Shown: positions 45,084-53,778 of the stretch, one piece after another
Layout: each line of letters opens with the position of its first letter
Position numbering within the stretch: position 1 is the stretch's first letter
Source: Amycolatopsis dendrobii
GTDB lineage: Bacteria; Actinomycetota; Actinomycetes; Mycobacteriales; Pseudonocardiaceae
Direction of reading: 5' to 3'
Assembly: GCF_014145675.1 (NCBI RefSeq)
Contig: NZ_JACGZW010000002.1
Location: forward strand, 248,001 to 312,000
Length of the DNA stretch: 64,000 nucleotides
Program-made: the position numbers and the translations under genes
Notes under the pieces: model-generated
What the model was told of the DNA's origin: nothing
What the model saw: the letters and a program-made list of their open reading frames with translations, nothing else
Database searches by the model: none

Positions 45084-46199
45084 ATGCGGGCTCGATGGAC
45101 TGCGACAGCACTGGTGCTGCTTGGTGGGCTTCTCGCGGGCTGCCAGGTCGCGGTGACCGGCACGGCGGGACTGTCCGATGCCGACCGGCAGCTGGCTACT
45201 CAGCGTGCGCAGCAGCAGACGGCGGTCGACGTCGCGCTGCAAGCGCTGGAGCAAGCACCGGCGCTGCAATACGACGCGACGCTGAAGGACGGCGCCGGCA
45301 ATCCGGCGACGTTGACGTACCGCGTCGCGCGTGACGGCAACGGTTTCGGCGCGCTGCCGCTGGAGGGCAAGCCGGTGCGGCTGACCGAACCGGACGGGCA
45401 GTTGTACCTCGCGGCCGACGCGGACTACTGGAAGTCGCACGGCCTGGAGGAGAACAGCACCCAGTTCGGCAGCGGGTGGGTGCACACCGTCGGCAGCGAA
45501 CTGCCGGTCGACCCGGCCGTGCGGATGGCCCCGCCGAAGCTCGCCGGAGAACTGCGCAAGGCGCTCGGCGGACTCGGTTCCGGTGCGCCGCGGAAACAGA
45601 AGCTGCCGGACGGCACCGAGGTGTACGACCTCGGCGGCGCGTTGCAGGTGACCACTGCCGAACCGCACCGGGTCACCGGGTTCGCGCCCGCGCTGCTCGA
45701 TCCGCGCGGCGGCCCGAAGCTGGGTGCGGCGTTCCGCGTCCGTCCGCTGGGCGACGCCGAGATCAAGCAGTTCCACAACGACTTCAACGCCGCGGTCGAC
45801 GCCATCGGGCAGCCGTTCGACGGGCTCGCGCAGGCGAGCGTCACGGTGCTCAACGACAAACTCGACTGCCAGGACTACGTCGGTTCCTGCAAGACCACAG
45901 TGGACGTTTCGAACAGCGTCGTCGGCAATCAGCCTGGCTCGAAACCGAACGTGCACATCAAGCTTTCGGTGGAGATCAGCGCGGACACGCTCGGCTCGCA
46001 AAGCTGTGCCACCGAAGGCGACGCCGCCGCGGACGCGACCATCACGATGTCCTGTTCGGTGAAATTCACCCTGCCCAACCGCACCGCGAGCTACCAGGTG
46101 CTGGCGAAGCCGACGGCGGTCGCCGAGGTGCGTTCGCCGGTCGACGCGAACGCGGTGAAGGCGAAGCTGGCCACCGCTTTCGCCGCGCTCGGCGGCTGA
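45084..46199 (+). CDS. Large lipoprotein of unknown function
   Basis: This 371-residue lipoprotein has a signal sequence with lipobox LAGC (residue 20, ALVLLGGLLAGC). The mature protein has a short helix-rich start, then a beta-rich body resembling LppX/LprG-like or LpqN-like carriers only in general outline. Four cysteines in the last third (KLDCQDYVGSCK, SQSCATEG, MSCSVKF) could form two disulfides. The location between rplY and prs matches that of LpqT in M. tuberculosis, but sequence similarity to LpqT is not evident. AAAGAGGGG precedes ATG 45084. Confidence 0.82.
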   Translation: MRARWTATALVLLGGLLAGCQVAVTGTAGLSDADRQLATQRAQQQTAVDVALQALEQAPALQYDATLKDGAGNPATLTYRVARDGNGFGALPLEGKPVRLTEPDGQLYLAADADYWKSHGLEENSTQFGSGWVHTVGSELPVDPAVRMAPPKLAGELRKALGGLGSGAPRKQKLPDGTEVYDLGGALQVTTAEPHRVTGFAPALLDPRGGPKLGAAFRVRPLGDAEIKQFHNDFNAAVDAIGQPFDGLAQASVTVLNDKLDCQDYVGSCKTTVDVSNSVVGNQPGSKPNVHIKLSVEISADTLGSQSCATEGDAAADATITMSCSVKFTLPNRTASYQVLAKPTAVAEVRSPVDANAVKAKLATAFAALGG

Positions 46200-46301
46200 C
46201 CTGCACGCTCACCTCGAGGTGCGTTTCTTCCGTTGAAGTAGCCGAAGACCGGTCCTTACCATCGGTGGCGTCGATACGGATTTTCTTTTCGAGGAGCGGC
46301 A

Positions 46302-46946
46302 ATGAGCAAGCTGGTGGTGTTCGGCGCGACGGGATTCGCCGGTGGCCGGATCACCGACGAGGCGCTGCGGCGCGGGCACTCCGTGACCGGGGTCGCGCGC
46401 AAGGCCGAGGGATTGCCGTCGGAGGTCGAAGCGCGGTCGGGGTCCATGCACGACGCGGAATTCGTGGCTTCGGTGGCCAAGGGCGCGGACGTGCTCGTGG
46501 TCGCGACGCCGGGCCGCGCGGACGACCAGGGCCGCCGCCTGGTGGACGCCCTGCCGATCCTGGTGGAGGCGGCCCGCGCGAACGGCGCGCGGCTGGCGAT
46601 CGTCGGCGGTGCCGGTTCGCTGCGGGTCAGCGAAGACGGTCCGCGCGTGATCGACACCCCGGAGTTCCCGGAGGAGTACAAGCCGGAGGCGGGCAGCCAC
46701 GTCCTCGTCCTGGAGGCGCTGCGCGAGCTGCCGTCCGACGTCGACTGGTTCTACCTCAGCCCGGCTGCCGAGTTCGGTTCCTGGATCCCCGGCGAGCGCA
46801 CCGGCAAGTTCCGCCTCGGCGGCGACGTGCTGGTCAGCGACGCCGACGGCCGCTCGCACATCAGCGGCGCGGACCTGGCGATCGCGTTCCTGGACGAGAT
46901 CGAGGAGCCGAAGCACTCGCGCGCCCGGTTCACCCTGGCGTACTGA
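46302..46946 (+). CDS. NAD(P)H-binding protein, atypical SDR
   Basis: This 214-residue single-domain Rossmann protein starts SKLVVFGATGFAGGRITDEA (GxTGxxG) and lacks the SDR YxxxK pair. VVATPGRADDQGRRLVDALP and LAIVGGAGSLRVSEDGPRVI are typical of the YwnB/biliverdin-reductase-like group. The C terminus ADGRSHISGADLAIAFLDE is characteristic. GAGGAGCGGC precedes the ATG. A role as flavin or quinone reductase, or redox sensor, is the usual annotation but unproven. Confidence 0.87.
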   Translation: MSKLVVFGATGFAGGRITDEALRRGHSVTGVARKAEGLPSEVEARSGSMHDAEFVASVAKGADVLVVATPGRADDQGRRLVDALPILVEAARANGARLAIVGGAGSLRVSEDGPRVIDTPEFPEEYKPEAGSHVLVLEALRELPSDVDWFYLSPAAEFGSWIPGERTGKFRLGGDVLVSDADGRSHISGADLAIAFLDEIEEPKHSRARFTLAY

Positions 46947-46953
46947 GCGCGCG

Positions 46954-46988
46954 AAAACCCGGTGGTGCTCGTGGCGCCACCGGGTTTT
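46954..46988 (+). terminator. Terminator hairpin after the atypical SDR gene
   Basis: AAAACCCGGTGG and CCACCGGGTTTT form a perfect 12-bp stem with an 11-nt loop; the A/T ends make it function in both directions towards the convergent esterase gene. Confidence 0.85.
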
Positions 46989-46999
46989 CTGCTGCCGGG

Positions 47000-47845
47000 T
47001 CAGCCGGGAGATCCGGCGGTGCACAGGAATTTCGTGGCGTGCTCCGGGTCGAGCGCGTTGGTGACCAGGTTCCAGACGTTGAGGTCGTAGGCCTCGCCGA
47101 TGTGCCCGACGGGATCGAACGGGCAGGTGTCCTGGACGTATTCGTTCGTGACGCCCGGTTCGCGCACGAAAGACGTTTCGGTGGGCGTGACCAGTTCGTC
47201 AAAGCGCGACGTGAGCACGGTGTAGCGGACGCCGGGCTGCGCGATGGGACCGTTCGTGAGCGTCTGGACCGCGCTGCCGTCGGTGATCAGGTTGTCGCAA
47301 GCCGGGCAGCCGAACGCGGTGAGCGCCTTGCCCACTTCTTCGCGCGCGCCCAGCAGGTACGCCAGCTTCGTCAGGCCGGCGAAGGTGGTGCCGTGCGCAG
47401 GCGGCGCGATGGCGACGACGGAGCCGATCCGGTCGGCGATGCCTTGGGTTTTCGTGACGTACAGGGACTGGAATCCGCCCTCGGAGTGGCCGACCAGATC
47501 CACTTGCGCCGCACCGGTTTCCTGCAGTACTTCGCCGACGAACTGCTTGATTTCCGTTGCGGAGTCGGCGATCGGGCGGAGTCCGCCGACGAGCGGGAAC
47601 TGCGGGTACGCGCCGTAAGTCCGGCTGAAGGTGCAATATCCCTTGGCAGCGACGTGATCCTGGAGATAGTTCAAGTCCTCATAGGACGTCGCGCCGAGTC
47701 CGTGCAGGAACACCACCGGGCGCGGATGCGCGCTGCTCGGCCGGCACGCCGGATCGTTGACGCCGCCGGTCGGGGCGGCGGTGGCTGGGGCGGCGAACGC
47801 GGCGGTCAGCAATGCCGCGGCGGCCAGGACGATACGCAACCTCAT
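47000..47845 (-). CDS. Secreted alpha/beta-hydrolase (lipase/esterase)
   Basis: This 281-residue exported hydrolase has a signal peptide (RLRIVLAAAALLTAAFAAPA) ending near TAA. The oxyanion region is PVVFLHGLGATSYEDLNYL, the nucleophile elbow is LVGHSEGGFQSLY, the acid is probably in VLTSRFDELVTPTETSF, and the histidine is in FDPVGHIGEAYD. Two cysteine pairs are likely, as in the Streptomyces LipA-type lipases. It is divergent from a TetR gene whose tandem palindromes lie in the shared promoter. Confidence 0.9.
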   Translation of the reverse strand: MRLRIVLAAAALLTAAFAAPATAAPTGGVNDPACRPSSAHPRPVVFLHGLGATSYEDLNYLQDHVAAKGYCTFSRTYGAYPQFPLVGGLRPIADSATEIKQFVGEVLQETGAAQVDLVGHSEGGFQSLYVTKTQGIADRIGSVVAIAPPAHGTTFAGLTKLAYLLGAREEVGKALTAFGCPACDNLITDGSAVQTLTNGPIAQPGVRYTVLTSRFDELVTPTETSFVREPGVTNEYVQDTCPFDPVGHIGEAYDLNVWNLVTNALDPEHATKFLCTAGSPG

Positions 47846-47891
47846 CGGAGCGGTCCTTCCCTGTCGTCCTTGACAGAGTCCTTGACACTGG

Positions 47892-47922
47892 ATACCCGTG
47901 GGTATTGGATACCTGAAGGTAT
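47892..47922. promoter_or_regulatory. Tandem palindromes, probable TetR operators
   Basis: ATACCCGTGGGTAT (47892-47905) and ATACCTGAAGGTAT (47909-47922) are two perfect-arm palindromes with a 17-bp repeat distance. They lie in the divergent promoter of the esterase and TetR genes, just after a TTGACA at 47882. Confidence 0.65.
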
Positions 47923-47967
47923 TGAGCGGGCTGAGCCACTGTCAACCCCCGGATGAGGGAGAAGCCG

Positions 47968-48642
47968 ATGACCGGCCGGACGCGGCCGACGCGGGCGGAG
48001 ACGCGGCGGCGCATTCTCGACGCCGCCTTCGCCGTGTTCGGGGAACAGGGCATCGCCGCGACGAAACTGACCGAGGTGGCCGCGGCGGCCGGGCTGACGA
48101 AAGGCGCGGTCTACTCGAGCTTCGCGTCAAAAGACGAACTGGTGCTGGCGTTGATGGAAGAGCACGCCGCGCACCGGCTCGAAGCGAGCCTGACGAGTTT
48201 CGCCGAAGCGGACGACGGCGGCGCCGGGCTGGCGAACGTCGCCGCGGTGCTGATGTACGAAATGCGCGCTGACGCGGTGTGGCACCGGCTGCTGGCCGAG
48301 TTTTTCGCGATGGCGCACCACGACGACCGGCGGCGCGACGCGTTGCGCCGGCGCCGCCGGGAGGTTCGCGACACGATCGCGCGCGCCCTGAACCGGCTCG
48401 CCGAGGGTTTGGCCCTCGAACTTCCTTTGCCCGCCGAGGAATTCGCCGTCGTGCTGCTCGCCTTGAGCAATGGGTTGGCCGTGGAGGCCGACATCGACGA
48501 CGAAGCCGTGCCGGACGGGCTCCTCGGCCGGGTGCTCACGCTCATCGCCGGAGACGCCGTCGCGAAGGTGCAGGCGGCTAGTGACCTCGCAGCTCAGCCA
48601 CCACCGGAGCGAAAGTCTCCATCATCGCCTCGAAAACGGTGA
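47968..48642 (+). CDS. TetR-family regulator
   Basis: This 224-residue repressor has the HTH KLTEVAAAAGLTKGAVYSSF after TRRRILDAAFAVFGEQGIAA. A long helical ligand domain follows, with an RRDALRRRRREVRD stretch. GGGAGAAG 4 nt before ATG 47968 favours that start over an ATG 15 nt earlier. The last 65 bp overlap the 3' end of the convergent F420-type gene, and the tail PPPERKSPSSPRKR may be a read-through extension. It probably controls the divergent esterase. Confidence 0.88.
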   Translation: MTGRTRPTRAETRRRILDAAFAVFGEQGIAATKLTEVAAAAGLTKGAVYSSFASKDELVLALMEEHAAHRLEASLTSFAEADDGGAGLANVAAVLMYEMRADAVWHRLLAEFFAMAHHDDRRRDALRRRRREVRDTIARALNRLAEGLALELPLPAEEFAVVLLALSNGLAVEADIDDEAVPDGLLGRVLTLIAGDAVAKVQAASDLAAQPPPERKSPSSPRKR

Positions 48643-49450
48643 AGTAGGAGAAGCCGTACCGTTCGCGGTGCGCGATCAGCTGCTGCACCATCTCGTCCAC
48701 CGTGCCGAAGAGAAGCTGCGGTGCGCGCAACAGTTCATCGACGTCCGCCGCGCTGCGTTCCTCGGTCTCGGCGTGCCACTCCGCCGCGGCCGCGCGCCGG
48801 TCGTCGGTGACCACGACGCGCTGGATCAGCATGTTGTAGTCGACCTCGCGATCCCCTGCCAGCGAACGGAAATACGCGACCCGTTCGTCCATCGCCACGT
48901 CGTTGTCGAGCACGAACGTGCCCGGCGGACGGCCGCGGTCCTGGCGAAGTCCGGCGAATCCGGCGATGTCCGCCTGTTCCGCGGCGAGCTTGAGCACGCC
49001 GTCGCTGTTGCCCGCGATCAGCAGCTTCGGCATGCCGCCCTCGTCCTCGACGCGCGTGCGCAGTTCGTCGAGCCCTTCGGTGAGGTAGGCGATTCGGTCA
49101 GCGGCTTTGCGCCACGGCAGTCCCGCGTCGTCGAACTCGTGCTTCATGTGGCCCGAGCCGAGCCCGAGTTCGAAGCGGCCTTCGGTGAGTTTGTTGGTAG
49201 TAGCGACATCGCGGGCGAAGAGCGCGAGGTTGTAGAAGGGCACATTGGACACCAACGTGCCGACCCGCACCCGCTCGGTCACTGCCGCGGCGGCCGTGAG
49301 CGCGGGGAACGGCGACAGCCGCCCCGGCCCGAGATGGTCGGGAACGGTCAGATGGTCGTAGCCGAGCTCCTCGGCCCGCCTGCATTTTTCGGTCCACTCG
49401 GTGCCGTTGGCCGTGAGCCGCAGGCTGACGCCGAATTCGAATTTCCCCAT
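48578..49450 (-). CDS. LLM-class F420-dependent oxidoreductase
   Basis: This 290-residue luciferase-like monooxygenase-fold enzyme reads GKFEFGVSLRLTANGTEWTE, LGYDHLTVPDHLG, VRVGTLVSNVPFYNLALFA, RFELGLGSGHMKHEF and PKLLIAGNSDGVLKLAAEQA, characteristic of the F420-binding LLM family (TIGR03621-like). F420 rather than FMN use is inferred from the subgroup. TAGCGT lies 7 nt upstream of the ATG, which fits leaderless expression. Divergent from another probable F420 enzyme. Confidence 0.88.
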   Translation of the reverse strand: MGKFEFGVSLRLTANGTEWTEKCRRAEELGYDHLTVPDHLGPGRLSPFPALTAAAAVTERVRVGTLVSNVPFYNLALFARDVATTNKLTEGRFELGLGSGHMKHEFDDAGLPWRKAADRIAYLTEGLDELRTRVEDEGGMPKLLIAGNSDGVLKLAAEQADIAGFAGLRQDRGRPPGTFVLDNDVAMDERVAYFRSLAGDREVDYNMLIQRVVVTDDRRAAAAEWHAETEERSAADVDELLRAPQLLFGTVDEMVQQLIAHRERYGFSYFTVFEAMMETFAPVVAELRGH

Positions 49451-49457
49451 GGCTGTG

Positions 49458-49463
49458 ACGCTA
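49458..49463 (-). promoter_or_regulatory. Leaderless-type -10 box of the LLM enzyme gene
   Basis: TAGCGT on the minus strand lies 7 nt before ATG 49450. Confidence 0.45.
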
Positions 49464-49533
49464 GCCAGTCCCGTACGGGTGACGCACCGGTTTTCGCCGC
49501 CGGCGGAACCCGGTTTTTGTCGTACCCCCTCGC

Positions 49534-49539
49534 TAGCTT
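49534..49539 (+). promoter_or_regulatory. Leaderless-type -10 box of the pyridoxamine-oxidase-like gene
   Basis: TAGCTT lies 7 nt before ATG 49547. The two boxes of the divergent pair are 70 bp apart. Confidence 0.45.
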
Positions 49540-49546
49540 CGAGGGC

Positions 49547-49972
49547 ATGGTGTTGTCGAGCGAAGAACGGGAACAGTTTCTGGCCGAACCGCACATCGGC
49601 GCGCTCTCGGTGGTCGAGCGCCCCGACCGCGCGCCGTTGACGGTGCCGATCTGGTACCAGTACACGCCGGGCGGCGAGCTGTGGGTGATCACGCAACCGG
49701 AATCGCGCAAGGCGAAGGCGATCGAGGCGGCGGGGCGGTTCAGCCTGATGGTGCAACGGGTCGAGCCGACGGTCCGGTACGTGTCGGTGGAGGGACCGGT
49801 GGTGCGGACCCGGCCGGGCAGCTACGAGTTGACGTGGGAGATGGCTTCGCGGTACCTGCCTGCCGACAAGGTGGCCGGGTATGTGGAGTTCGAGCGGACG
49901 CAGTTGGGGGAGCACATGGCGATCCATATGCGGCCGGAGAGGTGGTTGTCGGCGGATATGGGAGGTGTGTGA
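49547..49972 (+). CDS. Pyridoxamine-5'-phosphate-oxidase-fold protein, F420 or flavin type
   Basis: This 141-residue split-barrel protein reads EEREQFLAEPHIGALSVVER, then PLTVPIWYQYTPGGELWVIT, KAIEAAGRFSLMVQRVEP and VRYVSVEGPV, a typical PPOX-class layout (TIGR03618/Rv1155-like). These enzymes use F420 or FMN to reduce small molecules. The C terminus HMRPERWLSADM is complete. The shared divergent promoter with an LLM-class gene suggests a common cofactor, which is inference. Confidence 0.86.
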   Translation: MVLSSEEREQFLAEPHIGALSVVERPDRAPLTVPIWYQYTPGGELWVITQPESRKAKAIEAAGRFSLMVQRVEPTVRYVSVEGPVVRTRPGSYELTWEMASRYLPADKVAGYVEFERTQLGEHMAIHMRPERWLSADMGGV

Positions 49973-50074
49973 GGACACCCGCGGGGCGGGAGGCGCACAG
50001 GCTGACAACGGGGGCGCGGCTGCTGGTTCTTGTTGTCGTGAAGGGAAACCCCGAGGAAATCTGATTCCCTCAGC

Positions 50075-51052
50075 GGGTGTTGTGAAACCTGGTGGTCGGC
50101 TCGGTGTGTCGGCTGTGGTAGCGGCGTGGCGTGGTGATCATCCGGTGGAGTGTGCGTTTGTGTGCGCAAGCCGGGTTATGACTCGTCGTTGACTGACGCG
50201 CAGTGGGCGGTGGTCGAGCCGTTGCTGCCCAGGGCCCATCCGAGCGTGGGCGGGCGTCCGCGGGTGCATTCGCGTCGGCTGGTGGTGGACACGATCAGTT
50301 ATGTGCTGGCCAGCGGGTGCGCGTGGCGGTCGGCGCCGCGGGATCTCGCGCCGTGGACCACGGCGTACCGGGTGTTCGCCGCCTGGACCGCGGACGGGAC
50401 CTGGCAACGCGTGCGCGACGTGCTGCGCGACCGGGTCCGCGAACGCGACGGCCGCGACCCGCAGCCGTCGGCGGCGAGCCTGGACTCGCAGTCGGTGAAA
50501 ACCAGCGAGGGCGGGGAGCGGATCGGCTACGACGCGGGCAAACGGGTGCGGGGCCGCAAGCGGCATGTCCTGGTCGACACGCTCGGGCTGATCCTGGGCG
50601 TGGCCGTGGGGTCGGCGTCGGTGCAGGACCGTCCCGGAGCCCGCCGGATCCTGACCGGGATCCGGCGGGCCTTCCCCCTGCCGGAACTGGTGTGGGCCGA
50701 CGGGGCTACGTCAATTCCGAGGACGCCACCCTCGTCGACTGGGCGCGCCGACAAGAGAAGGCGGAGATCGTGGCGGTGCCGCGGAATGCTGATGTGGCAG
50801 GCTTTCAGGTGCTGCCCCGCCGGTGGGTGGCGGAGAGAACCTTCGGCTGGCTCACGAGGTGCAGACGCTTGACCCGCGACTACGAACGCAAAACCGCCCG
50901 CGCCGAGGCGATGATCCAGTTCGCGATGATCCGGCTCATGGCCGCGCGTCTCGCCGACGAACACATCGAACCCCGCGGCCCCATCGAAACCGAAGCAGCA
51001 CGCCGCCTAGCGGAAGACCTCAAAGACTGACCACCTAGGTTCCACAACACCC
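50075..51052 (+). mobile_element. IS5-family insertion sequence, 978 bp
   Basis: The ends are inverted repeats: GGGTGTTGTGAAACCTGGTG at the left and, read on the complement, GGGTGTTGTGGAACCTAGGT at the right, matching over about 24 bp with few changes. It encloses one DDE transposase gene. No clear target duplication could be defined: the flanks read CCCTCAGC and TCGCAGGG. The size and transposase are typical of the IS5 family. Confidence 0.85.
50150..51030 (+). pseudogene. IS5-family transposase, frameshifted
   Basis: The first frame runs from 50150 to about 50703 (YDSSLTDAQWAVVEPLLPRA, ASGCAWRSAPRDLAPWTTAY, ASLDSQSVKTSEGG with the first Asp of the DDE triad, PELVWADG with the second). The rest continues in another frame from GYVNSEDATLVDWARRQEKA to WVAERTFGWLTRCRRLTRDY, which holds the catalytic Glu. 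The switch is at GACGGGGCTAC (50699-50709), where loss of one G from a G run explains it. Slippage at the G run could restore the protein, but a plain inactivating deletion is the simpler reading. Confidence 0.85.
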
Positions 51053-51259
51053 TCGCAGGGTTCCTCTCACGGACGTCTGCGGGAGCAGAAGCCCATCCGT
51101 GGTTCGGGACGTATCACGCCGCCAGCCAGCGGCGTGGTCCGGCACGCCTCGTCCCGGCGAAAGGCTCGGTCGCCAAACGACGCGACCCGAGCCAGCCGAC
51201 CCGACCTGATTCAGGCCGCGCCGCCACCTCGGGCCGCGTCGTTCAGAAACCGCGGAAAC

Positions 51260-52240
51260 TCAGGCGTTGCCGTCGAACAGCGACGTGACCGAGCCGTCCT
51301 CGAAGACCTGCTGGATGGCCTCCGCCAGCATCGGCGCGATGGACAGCACCGTCAGTCCCGGGAAGCGCTTCTCTTCCGGGATCGGCAGGGAGTTCGTCAC
51401 GATGACCTCGCGGGCCTTGCACTGCGAGAGCCGCTCGGTGGCCGGGTCGGAGAGGATGCCGTGCGTGGTCGCGATGACCACGTCCGCCGCGCCCTCCTCG
51501 AGCAGCGCCTCGGTGGCCTTCACGATCGTGCCGCCGGTGTCGATCATGTCGTCGATCAGCACGCAGAGCTTGCCCTCGACCTTGCCGACCACGCGGTTGG
51601 CCACGGCCTGGTTCGGCTTGTCCGGGTCGCGGGTCTTGTGGATGAACGCGATCGGCCGGTCGCCGAGCTGCTGCGCCCACTTCTCGGCAAGCCGCACGCG
51701 GCCCGAGTCCGGCGAGACGACCGTGATGTCCGCGTCGCCGTAAGTCGCCTTGATGTGGTCGGCGAGCACCGTCTGCGCCATCAGGTGGTCGACCGGGCCG
51801 TCGAAGAAGCCCTGGATCTGCGCGGTGTGCAGGTCGACCGTCATGATCCGGTCCGCGCCCGCGGTCTTGAACAGGTCCGCGATGAGCCGCGCCGAGATCG
51901 GCTCGCGGCCCTTGTGCTTCTTGTCCTGCCGCGCGTACGGATAAAACGGCATGACCACGGTGATCCGCTTGGCGCTCGCGCGCTTGAGCGCGTCCACCAT
52001 GATCAGCTGCTCCATCACGTACTCGTTGATGGGCGTGGTGTGCGCCTGGATCACAAACGCGTCGGTACCGCGCACCGACTCCTCGAACCGCACGAACAGC
52101 TCGCCGTTGGCGAACGTGTGCGCGGTCTGCGGGGTGATCGTCACGTTGAGGTGCTTGGCGACCTCTTCCGCGAGCTCGTGGTGCGCACGGCCGGAGAAGA
52201 GCATCAGATTCTTCTTCGGCGTACCTGACTTCGGACTCAT
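51260..52240 (-). CDS. prs: Ribose-phosphate pyrophosphokinase (PRPP synthetase)
   Basis: This 326-residue class I enzyme makes PRPP from ribose 5-phosphate and ATP. Motifs are [56 protein letters not shown], and the PRPP loop [27 protein letters not shown] precedes the ATG, which overlaps the end of glmU by 4 bp. The glmU-prs pair is conserved in actinobacteria and supplies precursors for nucleotides and, via decaprenyl-phosphoribose, arabinan. Confidence 0.96.
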   Translation of the reverse strand: MSPKSGTPKKNLMLFSGRAHHELAEEVAKHLNVTITPQTAHTFANGELFVRFEESVRGTDAFVIQAHTTPINEYVMEQLIMVDALKRASAKRITVVMPFYPYARQDKKHKGREPISARLIADLFKTAGADRIMTVDLHTAQIQGFFDGPVDHLMAQTVLADHIKATYGDADITVVSPDSGRVRLAEKWAQQLGDRPIAFIHKTRDPDKPNQAVANRVVGKVEGKLCVLIDDMIDTGGTIVKATEALLEEGAADVVIATTHGILSDPATERLSQCKAREVIVTNSLPIPEEKRFPGLTVLSIAPMLAEAIQQVFEDGSVTSLFDGNA

Positions 52241-53733
52241 GCTGGCGACTCCCCGTCGGTTCCTGCTGCTGACTCGGACACAACGGTGTCCTGCTGCTGG
52301 GCGGCGAGAGCGGCTTCCGCCGCCTCCGCCGCGGGCGTGCCCGGCCTGCGCCGGACCGCCCAGCCTTCGATGGTGCGCTGCGGGCCGGCCGACAGCGCCA
52401 GAGAGCCAGGCGGAACGTCGTCGCGGATCACCGCACCGGCTCCACTGTAAGCGCCGTCCCCGATCCGCACCGGCGCGACCAGCGTGTTGTCCGCCCCAAG
52501 CCGGACATGCGAACCGACAACGGTCTGGTGTTTGGCCACCCCGTCGTAGTTCACGAAGACACTGGAACAGCCGATGTTGCTGTGGTCGCCGACGATCGCG
52601 TCGCCTACGTACGTGAGATGCGGCACCTTCGTCCCGGTGCCGATTTGCGCGTTCTTCGTCTCGACGAACGCGCCCAGCTTGCCCTTCGCGCCGAGCTTCG
52701 TGCCCGGCCGCAGGTACGTGTACGGACCGACGTTGGCGCCGTCGCCCAGCTCAGAGCCCGAACCGTGCACGCGGACGACCGACGCGCCCGCGCCGATCTG
52801 TACGTCGGTCAGCGTGGTGTCCGGACCCACCACGGAGCCCTCACCGACCGTGCAATGGCCCTTGAGCTGGGTGTTCGGCTCGATCAGCACGTCACGGGAG
52901 AGCGTGACGTCCGCCTCGATCCAGGTGGTGTTCGGGTCCGTGACCGTGACGCCCTCGCGCTGCCAGCGGCGCACGATCCGGCGGTTGTACTCGGCGCCGA
53001 GCACCGAAAGCTGGACGCGGTCGTTCACGCCCTCGGTGACCCACGGGTCGTCGACCACCAGCGCGCCGACGCCCTTGCCGTCCTCGCGGGCGATGCCGAG
53101 GACGTCGGTGAGGTAAAGCTCACCCTGCGCGTTGTCGGTCGACAGCCGCGACAGGCCGTCGACCAGCACGGCCGCGTCGAAGGCGTAGACACCGGAGTTG
53201 ATTTCGGTGATCGCGCGCTGGTCCGGCGTCGCGTCCTTGTGCTCGACGATCGCGCTGACCGAACCGTCCGCACCGCGCACGATGCGGCCGTAGCCGGTCG
53301 GGTCGGCGACCTCGGCGGTGAGCACGGTGACCGCGTTGCCCGTCTTGGCGTGCTCGGCGCGGAGCGACTCGAGGGTTTCGGTGTCCAGCAGCGGAACGTC
53401 GCCGTAGCTGACGATCACGGTGCCGGTGAGTCCTTCCGGCAGTTCGGCGAGCGCGCACGAAACGGCGTGCCCGGTGCCCTTCTGCTCTTCCTGCACGGCG
53501 GTGGAGACCTCGCGGCCGAGTGCCTCGCCGACCCGATCGAGTTCGGCGCGCACGGCGTCGCGGCCGTGTCCGATCACGACCACCAGATGCTGCGGCGCGA
53601 GGCCGGCGGCGGCGCGCACGGCGTGTTCCACCAGCGGCCTTCCGGCGATCGGGTGCAACACCTTAGGAGTGGAGGAACGCATGCGGGTGCCCTCACCCGC
53701 AGCGAGGATCAGCGTGCTCAGCGGGCCGCTCAC
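52237..53733 (-). CDS. glmU: Bifunctional UDP-GlcNAc pyrophosphorylase/GlcN-1-P acetyltransferase
   Basis: This 498-residue enzyme makes UDP-N-acetylglucosamine for peptidoglycan. The N-terminal uridylyltransferase has [20 protein letters not shown], and the C-terminal left-handed beta helix has repeats such as [20 protein letters not shown] and [21 protein letters not shown] tail of about 35 residues ([20 protein letters not shown]) extends beyond E. coli GlmU. GGGAGACTC precedes the GTG start. It is the first gene of the glmU-prs operon. Confidence 0.96.
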   Translation of the reverse strand: MSGPLSTLILAAGEGTRMRSSTPKVLHPIAGRPLVEHAVRAAAGLAPQHLVVVIGHGRDAVRAELDRVGEALGREVSTAVQEEQKGTGHAVSCALAELPEGLTGTVIVSYGDVPLLDTETLESLRAEHAKTGNAVTVLTAEVADPTGYGRIVRGADGSVSAIVEHKDATPDQRAITEINSGVYAFDAAVLVDGLSRLSTDNAQGELYLTDVLGIAREDGKGVGALVVDDPWVTEGVNDRVQLSVLGAEYNRRIVRRWQREGVTVTDPNTTWIEADVTLSRDVLIEPNTQLKGHCTVGEGSVVGPDTTLTDVQIGAGASVVRVHGSGSELGDGANVGPYTYLRPGTKLGAKGKLGAFVETKNAQIGTGTKVPHLTYVGDAIVGDHSNIGCSSVFVNYDGVAKHQTVVGSHVRLGADNTLVAPVRIGDGAYSGAGAVIRDDVPPGSLALSAGPQRTIEGWAVRRRPGTPAAEAAEAALAAQQQDTVVSESAAGTDGESPA

Positions 53734-53778
53734 GAGTCTCCCAACGATTCACCGGTGCGTTGACGAGCACCAACGATC

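Larger units (their letters stand above)
50037..51085. repeat. Structured intergenic repeat (copy 2), split by the IS element
   Basis: The left piece (50037-50074) begins CGTGAAGGGAAACCCCGAGG and the right piece (51053-51085) reads GCAGGGTTCCTCTCACGG and onward to TCTGCGGG. Joined, they reproduce the right half of the element at 31801-31858, with pairing ends CGTGA-AGGGAAACCC and GGGTTCC-TCTCACG. The IS has entered the loop. Confidence 0.6.

Noticed and set aside
45084-46199. LpqT assignment from position between rplY and prs
   Set aside because: The position fits but the protein is much longer and shows no recognisable LpqT/LpqN text.
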